In this document: in pieces, positions 55,992 to 64,000 of the stretch | Position numbering within the stretch: position 1 is the stretch's first letter | Layout of the letters: each line of letters opens with the position of its first letter | NCBI GenBank assembly: GCA_031276035.1 | Contig: JAISNV010000001.1 | Coordinates: forward strand, 428,816-492,815 | DNA: 64,000 nucleotides | Origin: Bacteroidales bacterium | GTDB taxonomy: Bacteria > Bacteroidota > Bacteroidia > Bacteroidales > BM520 | Direction: 5' to 3' | Position numbers and translations under genes: made by a program | Notes under the pieces: model-generated | Database searches by the model: none | What the model saw: the letters and a program-made list of their open reading frames with translations, nothing else | Told to the model about the DNA's origin: nothing

Positions 55992-57515
55992 TCAACTTTC
56001 AACTTCTTCATCTTCCAATTCAATAACTTCGCCGAGTAATGCCGTACTCTGTTCCTGAGGCAACTCCTGTACGGTACGGAGTTTTCTTTCAATGGCACGG
56101 GAACGAACGCCGGCTTGATCTATAACATTAACAGTTTCTTGAAGTTTTTTCTTTGTCTTATCTAATATAATTCCGAAATTACCGAATTCTGTTTTTACCG
56201 CACCAAGAATTTCCCAAACTTCACTAGATCGTTTCTCAATGGCTAACGTCCTGAAACCCATTTGCAAACTATTCAGAAAAGCAGCTAAATTAGTAGGACC
56301 GACTACTGTAATCTTACATTCTCTATGTAAGGTTTCAACTAACCCGGGCCGTCTTAAAATTTCGGCATAAAGTCCTTCAGTAGGAACAAACATAATAGCA
56401 AAATCCGTAGTAACAGGCGGATTAATATATTTATTTCTAATATCTTTTGCACATTTTTTAACTGAATTTTCAAATTGAGTAGCAATGGCTTCCACCTCTT
56501 TCGGATTCATATTTGCAACATTATCGTAACTATCTACGAGCCTTTGATAATCTTCTATAGGAAACTTCGAATCAATCGGCAATAAAAGAGACTTGTCATC
56601 CGGATTTTTTCCCGGAAGCTTTATTACATATTCCACTCTTTCCTGACTGCCTTCTCTAACCATTGCATTTCTTTCATATTGTTCGGGAGAGAAAATTTGT
56701 TCTAAAATAGCACCAAGTTGTATTTCTCCTAAATTACCTCGCGTTTTAACATTCGTTAGTACTTTTTTCAAATCACCAACACCTGATGCTAAAGTTTGCA
56801 TTTCACCCAGACCTTTATGAACCTGTTCCAGTCTTTCACTAATCATTTTAAATGATTCGTTAAACCTTTTTTCAACCGTTTCCTGAAGCTTTTCATCAAC
56901 AACTTTACGCATTTCCTCGAGTTTTTTACTATTATCCTCCTGTAATGTTTTAAGTTTATTTTCAACCGTTTCGCGTATTTCCTTCAGTTGGTCTTGAGTA
57001 GCAGCTTTTATTTGTTCCTGTTTATTAATAAGATCATTGAATTTCTGAATTTGCAGTTCATTAAACTCTTTCACATTCTGAGTAAATTTATCCTCAAAAG
57101 ATTTTAAAGTTTCCTTTTGTTCCGTTCTGCTTTCTTTAGAAGATTTATCCAATTGATCTTGAAGAGCTTTTGTTTTTTCATCGAAATTTTTAACTAATTC
57201 GGCCAATTGTTTTGAAAAGATCTCAAACTGATTTTTCTGAGCATTGGAAAGATCGGTTACTGTTCTTGAAAGATTATCTCCCAAAAGTTTAAATGAATTA
57301 TTAAGTTCCTCTCTATTTTCTTTGAAGGATTTCTGATTTTCTTCACGATTACGGGCAAACTCATCTCTGATTATAGAATCTATCTTTGCAAGATCAGAAT
57401 ATATTCTCACGAGTTTGTCATTGATTTCACTTGTATCGAGTTTAGGGTTTCTTGTAAGTAATACAATTAAAAGTATTATTATAGCTGTTAGTAAAATTAT
57501 TATCGCAATGTTCAT
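55992..57515 (-). CDS. rmuC: DNA recombination protein RmuC
   Basis: A 507-aa protein with one N-terminal membrane helix (IAIIILLTAIIILLIVLL) and a long coiled coil (about 40-235, rich in KxLQE, EELxN and QKxxLKSFE). The RmuC nuclease-like domain spans about 240-450: GNLGEIQLGAILEQIFSPEQ, LPIDSKFPIEDYQRLV, FAIMFVPTEGLYAEIL, GPTNLAAFLNSLQMGFRTLAI. RmuC limits inversions at short inverted repeats in E. coli. A -7 box (TAATTTTG, minus strand) is at 57543-57550. It is a single gene between convergent and same-strand neighbours. Confidence 0.94.
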   Translation of the reverse strand: MNIAIIILLTAIIILLIVLLTRNPKLDTSEINDKLVRIYSDLAKIDSIIRDEFARNREENQKSFKENREELNNSFKLLGDNLSRTVTDLSNAQKNQFEIFSKQLAELVKNFDEKTKALQDQLDKSSKESRTEQKETLKSFEDKFTQNVKEFNELQIQKFNDLINKQEQIKAATQDQLKEIRETVENKLKTLQEDNSKKLEEMRKVVDEKLQETVEKRFNESFKMISERLEQVHKGLGEMQTLASGVGDLKKVLTNVKTRGNLGEIQLGAILEQIFSPEQYERNAMVREGSQERVEYVIKLPGKNPDDKSLLLPIDSKFPIEDYQRLVDSYDNVANMNPKEVEAIATQFENSVKKCAKDIRNKYINPPVTTDFAIMFVPTEGLYAEILRRPGLVETLHRECKITVVGPTNLAAFLNSLQMGFRTLAIEKRSSEVWEILGAVKTEFGNFGIILDKTKKKLQETVNVIDQAGVRSRAIERKLRTVQELPQEQSTALLGEVIELEDEEVES

Positions 57516-57603
57516 GCCTTTAGACTCCGTGTTTTTTATTTACAAAATTATAGAATTAACATTTTTAAGAATATTATATATATAACACTCTCTTTATCAT
57601 ATA

Positions 57604-58194
57604 TTAATTATTAAATACTAACTGATCCAGGTATTTCTGTACTTTCTCAACATGCGTACCTTCTTCTCTGTCCGGACGTCTATTACCGAAAGCCTCGTAA
57701 ATTTCCGCACCTTCGCAAAAAACTTTAACATCTTCTACATAAGATCCTTCGTCGCCACCACCACAAGTGAAAAACGGGATAACTTTTTTACCGGAAAAAT
57801 CATATTCTTTTACAAAAGTAAAAATCGGAGTTGCGGCTGTTCCGAACCAAATCGGAGTACCTAAAAACACAATATCATACTCATCCATATTCTCCACTTT
57901 ATTTTGTACTTCGGGCAAGTAATCGCTTTCCATTTCAACTTTTACAATATCAATTACTGTTTTTTCATCCGTCGGATAAGGAGTTAGCAATTCTATTTCG
58001 AATATATCGCCACCGAATTTATCGTGAATTTGTTCGGCTACTTCCCGCGTATTTCCGGTTAAAGAATAATACGCTATTAGAATTTTCGGTTCGGGAACTT
58101 TCTCGATTCTTATTGCACCGGTATCTTTTTTGGTATTATTACATGCTAATAATAATACACTTAATAAAATAATTAAAAGTGATTTCGCTTTCAT
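57604..58194 (-). CDS. Flavodoxin-domain lipoprotein
   Basis: About 196 aa when started at ATG 58194 (MKAKSLLIILLSVLLLAC). The frame is open to 58230, but that codon falls in the promoter -7 box (58228-58235). A lipobox LLLAC gives a lipid anchor. The mature part is a flavodoxin fold: LIAYYSLTGNTREVAEQI binds FMN phosphate, VFLGTPIWFGTAATPIF and FFTCGGGDEGSYV form the isoalloxazine loops. It resembles the flavodoxins annotated near multiubiquitin-like or reductase loci, but here it stands alone. The partner and the electron donor are not evident. An exported, membrane-anchored flavodoxin is unusual compared with cytoplasmic electron carriers. Confidence 0.85.
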   Translation of the reverse strand: MKAKSLLIILLSVLLLACNNTKKDTGAIRIEKVPEPKILIAYYSLTGNTREVAEQIHDKFGGDIFEIELLTPYPTDEKTVIDIVKVEMESDYLPEVQNKVENMDEYDIVFLGTPIWFGTAATPIFTFVKEYDFSGKKVIPFFTCGGGDEGSYVEDVKVFCEGAEIYEAFGNRRPDREEGTHVEKVQKYLDQLVFNN

Positions 58195-58227
58195 AAGTTT
58201 ATAATAGTTAATAATTAAAATTCCGCA

Positions 58228-58259
58228 CAAAATTACAAGAATTTCAGATAAGGAACAAA
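58228..58259 (-). promoter_or_regulatory. Promoter of flavodoxin lipoprotein (TTTG-N20-TAATTTTG)
   Basis: The minus strand has a -33 TTTG at 58256-58259 and a -7 TAATTTTG at 58228-58235, 20 nt apart. It rules out the longest start codon of the flavodoxin gene. Confidence 0.75.
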
Positions 58260-58649
58260 ATTTAACGATTATTTTTCTTTTGTTGCCGACAAATCAGTTA
58301 GCATTAATTTTAAAACCATTACTTAATAAAAAAAGAACCCCTAAAATATTTTTCGGATTCCCCTGACGTTTTATTAATAAATTCTTAAAAATTTTTAGAA
58401 TGACTTACATGGTTTTCGATTTTTTACACATATATCCTCATATTTAAAAAAGCGGTTGATCGGCTTTCTCTTCCAATATAATTATTATAATCTTTTGTTT
58501 TTTAATTCCCATAATCTCTATAATATAATTAAATTAGGTATACAATAAAACGAATATAATGTTAATAAATCCCAAATTGTTTTTTATCTTTGCAAAATTA
58601 TAAATTTTTATTATTAATAACTAAATTAAACTATTTAATCTAAAATTTT
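58260..58649. other. AT-rich intergenic region upstream of outer-membrane protein
   Basis: A -7 box (TATCTTTG) at 58585-58592 on the plus strand is the likely promoter of the gene at 58650, with a leader of about 50 nt. A small imperfect palindrome (ATTCT.AAAAA/TTTTTAGAAT) sits at 58381-58401. Nothing else is recognisable. Confidence 0.5.
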
Positions 58650-59513
58650 ATGTCTATGAAAAAATTACGTATATTGTTATTAACATTATTTGTTATTCCT
58701 GCTATTTGTAATGCTCAAATCGATGAGGATTTCTTTCCTAATACAGGGACCAAATCTATCGGTTTAGATCTGGGATATTTATTAAAAGGTATTAGCAACT
58801 TTGGGGAAGATGATATAGATAATATTGTTAAATCTTATCAATCAGCTATTTTCTTAAGGACCTTCTTGTCAAAGAATTTAGCTCTACGTACACGTCTGGA
58901 TATTGGCATCAATAATTCAAAAACTCTACTTTATGTTAGAGACGATAACACTTTCAGGAACGATCCTATGGCTGTTAATCCTGTTACCATTGACACACGC
59001 AAAGAAAGAAATACATACTTCGAACTAGGAGTTGGGTTGGAATATCGTCATAATGTTTGGAGACTACAAGGGTATTGCGGCGGAGAATTATTTGGTGGTG
59101 CAAATATAAAAAAATTGCATTTTGAGTACGGAAATGCTATTACTGCAGAAAATAAACTTCCATCTACAGCTAATTTCGGAAATAATTTTATATCTCAATT
59201 GCCTAATCAATCGCCTACTTCAAACATGGTTTATAATGGTTATAGAATTTTAGATTATGATAAACTTAAAACCATAACATTAGGGGTTGCTGCTTTCGTG
59301 GGTGTTGATTTCTTTATTTGTAAAAATATTTCTATCGGTCCGGAATTTCGCCTCGCAGCTTCATACAATTTTGTTGGTGAGAGTAATGCAATAACAGAAG
59401 AATGGAGTAGCATTACAAATGATGTTTCCGTCGGAGAACAACCGATATATCCGAAATCATCCTTCTTTACATTAAAACCAACTGGTTATCTAAACTTAAT
59501 GTTTTATTTCTAA
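58650..59513 (+). CDS. Outer-membrane beta-barrel protein
   Basis: A 287-aa protein with a signal peptide (KKLRILLLTLFVIPAICNAQ). The mature part shows alternating polar/hydrophobic strands typical of small beta-barrels (SIGLDLGYLLKGI, SKNLALRTRLDIGI, YFELGVGLEYRHNVW, KTITLGVAAFVGVDFFI, GPEFRLAASYNFVG) and ends in LNLMFYF, with the terminal aromatic residue preferred by the BAM insertion machinery. Two starts are possible (MSMKK); the second Met, 6 nt in, is equally good. No specific family is recognised and the substrate is unknown. Confidence 0.8.
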   Translation: MSMKKLRILLLTLFVIPAICNAQIDEDFFPNTGTKSIGLDLGYLLKGISNFGEDDIDNIVKSYQSAIFLRTFLSKNLALRTRLDIGINNSKTLLYVRDDNTFRNDPMAVNPVTIDTRKERNTYFELGVGLEYRHNVWRLQGYCGGELFGGANIKKLHFEYGNAITAENKLPSTANFGNNFISQLPNQSPTSNMVYNGYRILDYDKLKTITLGVAAFVGVDFFICKNISIGPEFRLAASYNFVGESNAITEEWSSITNDVSVGEQPIYPKSSFFTLKPTGYLNLMFYF

Positions 59514-59649
59514 AAGCTTAAAGCCAAATTTTGAGCATCAGCATTTTAACAAAGAAATAAAGAAATGTTGATAACAACCCTCAACTCAATAAAACAGAAT
59601 GTTAATTATGAAATACTAACAATCTTTTTAGGTATTCAGAACCTTTAAA

Positions 59650-59684
59650 TAAAAAAGCCCGAAATCTCTTCCGGGCTTTTTTTA
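59650..59684. terminator. Bidirectional terminator between convergent genes
   Basis: AAAAAAGCCCG (59651-59661) pairs with CGGGCTTTTTTT (59672-59683) around a 10-nt loop, with A-runs and T-runs on both sides. It serves the plus-strand barrel gene and the minus-strand ompA gene. Confidence 0.92.
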
Positions 59685-59704
59685 TTTAACTAATTGTTAC
59701 TTCT

Positions 59705-60970
59705 TTATTTTGAGATTTCAAATTCTACACGACGATTTTGAGCTCTGCCTTCCGGAGTTGTATTGGTTGCAACAGGTTTATCAAAACCATAACCTACTGT
59801 GGTTAATTTTGCAGGAGCAATGCCATTAGAAACAAAATAATCTTTTACGGCATCCGCACGCTTTTTAGAAATTTCTTTGTTAGCAGCAGCAGAACCTACA
59901 TTATCAGTATGACCGGAAATAATAATTTTATTCCAATTTTTATTAGCATTTAAAATAGTAATAATTTGATTTAATAAATTTTTCGCATTATTTGTAAGGT
60001 TATACGAATTAAATTCAAATTCAATATTTTCAAATGCAATTGAAACAGATTCCAGCGCCTCCAATTTTTCAAGTTCTTTTTCCAATTGATATAGTTTCTC
60101 ATTTTCTAATCTGTATAATCTACTTCTTAAATCATTATAATCTTTTTTAAGATTATTATTCTCATCAGAAACTTTTGAATAACTATTTTCAAGTTCATTT
60201 ACTCGTTGAACCAAGTCTTCATCAGTTATTTCGATTATTCTTTCAATTATAATTTCTTCAACAGGAGCAGGATAATATTCACTTGGAATCATATTACGAA
60301 CATGATCTTTTTTAGCTGCGCCGATTTTCCATCTGAGTCCGATATTAACAGCCAACGCATCATTACTGGTTACATCTGCAGTACCGCCTAAATTAGGTTT
60401 TGTATAATATCTGTATTGACCTTCAAGTAATAATGATATTGACTTACTTACATTAAATTCAATATCAATACCGCCGACACCTAAAGCAGAGAATTGTCTA
60501 TCTACATAATCAGCATCCGCAGGAGTCTGGAAAGTGTAAAAACCTGCGCCGAGTCCAAAAGTAAAATAGAAATCAATAAATCTCCAGCCACCGGATCTGT
60601 ATGGGGTTAATACATTCGACATATTAATCGAATTCATCAATACTACATCTATAGTATTACCTTTATAAGTATTTCCATTTACACCTCTGTTGTATGTAAA
60701 ATAACTGCCTTCAAGTCCTATACTATAATAAGGATTAACGGCATAATCTACAAAAGCTCCGAATGACCAACCACCTTGACTGATATATTTTTTCATTGTG
60801 GTTTCTCCGGTAGCACGAGGCATAACGCGGAAATAATCCAATCCGCCTTTAGCTCCGATAGACCAATGAGAGGTATTTTTTCTCATTGTTTTAACTTCTT
60901 GATTCGATTGCGCAAAAATTACTGTACTAAAAGCAAGTACTAATGCTAAACTTAAAATTAGTTTTTTCAT
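59705..60970 (-). CDS. OmpA-family outer-membrane protein with coiled-coil linker
   Basis: A 421-aa protein with signal peptide (KKLILSLALVLAFSTVIFAQ). The N-terminal barrel covers about 30-215 (HWSIGAKGGLDYFRV, NPYYSIGLEGSYFTYN, FNVSKSISLLLEGQYRYY). A charged coiled coil follows (about 240-300, VNELENSYSKVSDENNNLKK), then a C-terminal OmpA peptidoglycan-binding domain with IISGHTDNVGSAAANKEIS, KKRADAVKDYFVSNGI and AQNRRVEFEIS. It is a structural link between outer membrane and cell wall. A -7 box (TATCTTTG, minus strand) lies at 61078-61085, giving a leader of about 100 nt. Confidence 0.92.
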   Translation of the reverse strand: MKKLILSLALVLAFSTVIFAQSNQEVKTMRKNTSHWSIGAKGGLDYFRVMPRATGETTMKKYISQGGWSFGAFVDYAVNPYYSIGLEGSYFTYNRGVNGNTYKGNTIDVVLMNSINMSNVLTPYRSGGWRFIDFYFTFGLGAGFYTFQTPADADYVDRQFSALGVGGIDIEFNVSKSISLLLEGQYRYYTKPNLGGTADVTSNDALAVNIGLRWKIGAAKKDHVRNMIPSEYYPAPVEEIIIERIIEITDEDLVQRVNELENSYSKVSDENNNLKKDYNDLRSRLYRLENEKLYQLEKELEKLEALESVSIAFENIEFEFNSYNLTNNAKNLLNQIITILNANKNWNKIIISGHTDNVGSAAANKEISKKRADAVKDYFVSNGIAPAKLTTVGYGFDKPVATNTTPEGRAQNRRVEFEISK

Positions 60971-61064
60971 AAAAATAATGTTTTATTCGTTCTTGTTAAT
61001 TATTTGATTATTTAAATTTTAATAGTTTTATATATTTAATAAACCCCTTACCGGATTAAATTAT

Positions 61065-61199
61065 AAATTTTGAGGTGCAAAGATATAACAAATTTATATT
61101 TAACATTTATTTTTCTAAATAAATTATAAATTCAATGTATAAACCAAAACAGAGTTAATGTAATATAAATTTAAAGTTAAACTTTGAACCTCAAATTTA
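61065..61199. repeat. Imperfect inverted repeat around the ompA promoter
   Basis: AAATTTTGAGGTGCAAAG (61065-61082) and CTTTGAACCTCAAATTT (61183-61199) are inverted copies differing at two positions, 100 bp apart. The left arm overlaps the start of the ompA -7 box at 61078-61085. Confidence 0.55.
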
Positions 61200-61226
61200 T
61201 TATCTTTTACTGTATATTCTTAACTA

Positions 61227-63356
61227 TTAATTCTTAACAAGCCCTCTCGATTTCATGTAAGGAACACTTGAAGGTTCTTTGCCACGGAAATTAAAATACT
61301 GAATCATAGCTTCGTCATTACCGCATTCCGTTAAAATATATTTACGGAATTTCGCAGCTAAATCTTTATTAAAAATATCTCCGGATTCAACAAAGGCTTG
61401 ATAAGCATCTTTGTCAAGAACTTCCGCCCAAGTATAAACATAATAACCTGCAGCATATCCGTCACCACTGAAAATATGTCCGAAATAAGTAGAACGGTAA
61501 CGCGGAAGAATTTCAGGAATTAATCCGTAATTTGTCATAGAATTCTTTTCGAAAGAATTAACATCAACTTTATCAACTCCCATTCTATTATGCCAAGCAA
61601 GATCAAGTAATGTAGCCGCAAGCAGTTCCGTTGTATTAAATCCCGTATTGAAAGTGCTTGTTTTCTGAATCTTTTTGATTAAAGCATTTGGAATAACTTC
61701 ACCTGTTTCATAGTGAGTAGCATAAATTTCCAACATTTCGGGTTCAGAACACCAATTCTCCAATATCTGTGAAGGAAGTTCGATCATATCTCTCGGCATA
61801 TCGCCACTAATACGGCTATACGGACTGTAAGAGAATAATCCGTGCAAAGCATGACCGAATTCGTGGAATAAAGTTTCCGTTTCATCAAAGGTCAGTAAAG
61901 CTGGTAAATCTCCTGTGGGTTCTGTGAAATTGCAAGTAATAGTTACAATAGGATAAATACGTTTACCGTTTATATCTGCGCCGCCCTCTCTGAGTCCGGA
62001 ACACCAGGCTCCCTGACCTTTTCCGGGACGAGGAAAATAATCCAAATATAACAATCCTACATGATCTCCGTTTGCTTCTTTAACTTCAAATACTTCTACT
62101 TCAGGCAGGTAAACAGGAATACCTTCGAGCTTTGTAAATGTAATTCCATATAATTTATTACTCAAATAAAACATTCCGTCTCTTACATTTTCAAGTCTAA
62201 AATACGGTTTAAGTTCATTTTCATCAAGATCGTATTTCTCTTTACGTAATTTTTCGGCATAATACCACCAATCCCAAGATTCGAGTTTAAATTTATTGCC
62301 TTCTTTATTACTAATTTTTTGTAAATCTTTCAATTCTTGTTTTGCAACATCAAGAGCAGGAGACCAAATATCTAAAATAAAATCTAAAACCGTAGTTGTT
62401 TTTTGTGCCATATTATTAGATATCTGATAATCAGCAAAAGAATTATATCCCAACAACTTAGCTTTTCTAACTCTTAACGTTGTAATATCTTGAATAATAG
62501 TTTTATTATCATTTTCATTATTATTATTTCCTCTCATGTAATAAGCTTTATAAAGCTTTTCACGAAGATCTCTTTTCTGGGAGAATTGAAGAAAAGGCAA
62601 CATTGATGGTTTTTTAGTCGTAAATAACCATTTGCCTTCGCTTCCGTCATTTTTGGCAGCAATAGCGGCGGCGGCAATAACATTGTCCGGCAAACCGGCC
62701 AAATCATCTTCATTCTCAATGTACATCTTGAAATTATTGGTTTCTGAAAGAAGGTTTTCATCAAATTGTAAAAATAACATCGATAATTTACCGTTGATAT
62801 CTTTTAAAGTTTCCTTATCCTGCGGAGATAAATTTGCTCCGTTTCTTACAAAATCGTCATAATATTTTTCCACAACTCTGATCTGATACCTATCAAGACC
62901 GCATTCATTACGGGTTTCGTAAACCGTTTTTATTCGATTAAAAAGTTTTTCATTCAAAGAAATCTCGTCACCATGTAGTGATAACATAGGTGAGATTTCT
63001 TGTGCAAGAGCTTGTATATCATCGTCAATATTATTAGATAAAATACAGAAAAATGCCGCACAAACCCTATTTAAATCTTCACCTGATTTATCAAAAGCGA
63101 GAATAGTATTTTTAAAATTAGGCGCTTCGGAATTATTAATTATTGCAGCAATTTCTTTATTATGTTTTTCGATACCGGCTTTTACAGCAGGTAAATAATG
63201 TTCCGTTTTGATTTTATCAAAAGGCGGTACTTCGAATGGAGTCTCATAAGTTTGTAATAAAGGGTTATTCATGTCAATGTTTTTTTCTGTTTTCTGATTT
63301 TTACACGCAACGAAACTCACACATATAGCGAGTGTTAGAATAAAAAGTTTTTTCAT
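61227..63356 (-). CDS. dcp: M3-family metallopeptidase lipoprotein (peptidyl-dipeptidase Dcp type)
   Basis: A 709-aa zinc peptidase of the thimet oligopeptidase/Dcp family. The N-terminus is a lipoprotein signal (MKKLFILTLAICVSFVAC), so it acts in the envelope. The catalytic zinc motif is HEFGHALHG inside LTFDETETLFHEFGHALHG; upstream is LLYLDYFPRPGKGQGAWCSG, and downstream GDGYAAGYYVYTWAEVLD carries substrate-binding Tyr/Gly residues. Length matches Dcp (about 680-710 aa). It probably releases dipeptides from short peptides for uptake. A -7 box (TATTTTTG, minus strand) is at 63381-63388. Confidence 0.93.
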   Translation of the reverse strand: MKKLFILTLAICVSFVACKNQKTEKNIDMNNPLLQTYETPFEVPPFDKIKTEHYLPAVKAGIEKHNKEIAAIINNSEAPNFKNTILAFDKSGEDLNRVCAAFFCILSNNIDDDIQALAQEISPMLSLHGDEISLNEKLFNRIKTVYETRNECGLDRYQIRVVEKYYDDFVRNGANLSPQDKETLKDINGKLSMLFLQFDENLLSETNNFKMYIENEDDLAGLPDNVIAAAAIAAKNDGSEGKWLFTTKKPSMLPFLQFSQKRDLREKLYKAYYMRGNNNNENDNKTIIQDITTLRVRKAKLLGYNSFADYQISNNMAQKTTTVLDFILDIWSPALDVAKQELKDLQKISNKEGNKFKLESWDWWYYAEKLRKEKYDLDENELKPYFRLENVRDGMFYLSNKLYGITFTKLEGIPVYLPEVEVFEVKEANGDHVGLLYLDYFPRPGKGQGAWCSGLREGGADINGKRIYPIVTITCNFTEPTGDLPALLTFDETETLFHEFGHALHGLFSYSPYSRISGDMPRDMIELPSQILENWCSEPEMLEIYATHYETGEVIPNALIKKIQKTSTFNTGFNTTELLAATLLDLAWHNRMGVDKVDVNSFEKNSMTNYGLIPEILPRYRSTYFGHIFSGDGYAAGYYVYTWAEVLDKDAYQAFVESGDIFNKDLAAKFRKYILTECGNDEAMIQYFNFRGKEPSSVPYMKSRGLVKN

Positions 63357-63582
63357 ATAAATTCAATTTTATTTTGGCTACAAAAATAACTTTTTTAATT
63401 AAGAATTAAGAATTTGAATATTGATATTTATATCATTTTTTTATTTATTGCTAATTATCTTTATAATATAAAAAGTAAATTTGATTATAGATAATCTTAG
63501 AATTTACCTTCATATAATTCCGGAATAAAATATTTTAAATATTAATAAGTTAATTATTAACGATATATTCTCAATAATTTCT

Positions 63583-63590
63583 TACCTTTG
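63583..63590 (+). promoter_or_regulatory. -7 element of right-edge gene
   Basis: TACCTTTG matches TAnnTTTG exactly and lies 13 nt before the ATG at 63604, giving a leader of only about 8 nt. Confidence 0.55.
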
Positions 63591-63603
63591 CAAAATTTTT
63601 GAT

Positions 63604-64000
63604 ATGACAACAGATAATAACGAAAACTCTTTGCAAAAAAGGTTTTCATCAGATAAAAAGAACAACTCTGAGAGCAATTTTTATTCGGAAAGAAAAAGAA
63701 GTCCGCGGCCAAAGAGAAATGATAATATTCTTTCTTCGGATGATTATTCTATTTCGGAAACAGAGATTGAATATAATCCTAAAAGACGAAAAGAATTTAA
63801 TAATAGAAAAGATGATAGAAGAAACGACAGAGATTCTTCTATAAAAAGAAATAATTCAGAAAGGCCGTATTCCGATAATCATAGAAATAATTCAGAAAGA
63901 CCGTATTCTAACCGGAAAAATAATTCTTCTTCGGAGAATAAGGATTATAATGATTCTAAGAGACCTTATAATAATAACGACAGAGATTCTTCTATAAAAA
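63604..64000 (+). CDS. Protein with low-complexity basic N-terminus (3' end outside window)
   Basis: Only the first 132 codons are present. They begin MTTDNNENSLQKRFSSDKK and continue as a disordered stretch rich in Asn, Ser, Arg, Lys, Asp and Tyr (motifs RNNSERPYS and NRDSSIKR). In Bacteroidales, extensions like this often precede an RluB-type 23S rRNA pseudouridine synthase, which is my best guess, but no catalytic domain is in the window. The DNA holds direct repeats of about 25 bp within the extension (see 63847-63915). Confidence 0.6.
   Translation, partial: MTTDNNENSLQKRFSSDKKNNSESNFYSERKRSPRPKRNDNILSSDDYSISETEIEYNPKRRKEFNNRKDDRRNDRDSSIKRNNSERPYSDNHRNNSERPYSNRKNNSSSENKDYNDSKRPYNNNDRDSSIK

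Overview
The window looks like chromosome of a low-GC member of the Bacteroidota, probably Bacteroidales or a close relative. The support is direct. Many genes are preceded by the Bacteroidota -7 element TAnnTTTG, often with a -33 TTTG. A giant surface protein ends in a type IX secretion (T9SS) sorting domain and carries SprB-type repeats. The gene families (SufBCDS, OmpA-barrel proteins, lipoprotein peptidases) fit the phylum. No T9SS machinery genes lie in the window.

Left edge (1-2.1 kb): the end of an integrative element, with a tyrosine recombinase and a second, incomplete hypothetical gene 4 nt downstream of it. The recombinase promoter carries two perfect 11-bp tandem repeats. A strong terminator at about 2.2 kb has no matching gene and may be a scar of the integration locus. 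2.5-5.3 kb: an RLAN/RimK-type ATP-grasp ligase with a GNAT acetyltransferase 3 nt after it, then a SIRT5-like sirtuin.

5.3-12.1 kb (minus strand): transaldolase, sufB, sufC, sufD, sufS and apbE, that is Fe-S cluster assembly plus protein flavinylation. 12.4-14.9 kb (minus strand): tRNA-Thr(CGU), dsrC with both redox cysteines, a DsrM-like cytochrome b subunit and a DsrK-like Fe-S subunit. This is a thiol/disulfide electron-transfer module with no dsrAB in view. Between this and an alkyltransferase-like gene lies a decayed sufB copy, broken by frameshifts and stops.

15.9-53.8 kb (minus strand) is dominated by one surface-adhesin locus: a 200-aa secreted protein, a colossal T9SS adhesin of about 11,880 codons, and an OmpA-barrel protein. 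The adhesin reading frame is cut by one in-frame TAA at 30531-30533, so the signal peptide is on one side and the T9SS sorting domain on the other. The protein is built from two unequal copies of one super-module (Ig/DUF11-like, then SprB repeats, then three Big_9 domains, then Ig_7-like repeats). Inside both copies the SprB and Ig_7 repeats occur in a regular four-type cycle: 16 and 8 SprB units, 9 and 52 Ig_7 units. The stop lies in the youngest-looking part of the array, where near-identical copies sit 933 bp and 1,866 bp apart.

54.3-64 kb is ordinary: a membrane metallophosphoesterase, RmuC, a flavodoxin lipoprotein, an outer-membrane barrel, an OmpA protein with a coiled coil, an M3 peptidase lipoprotein, and at the right edge the start of a gene with a low-complexity basic N-terminus.
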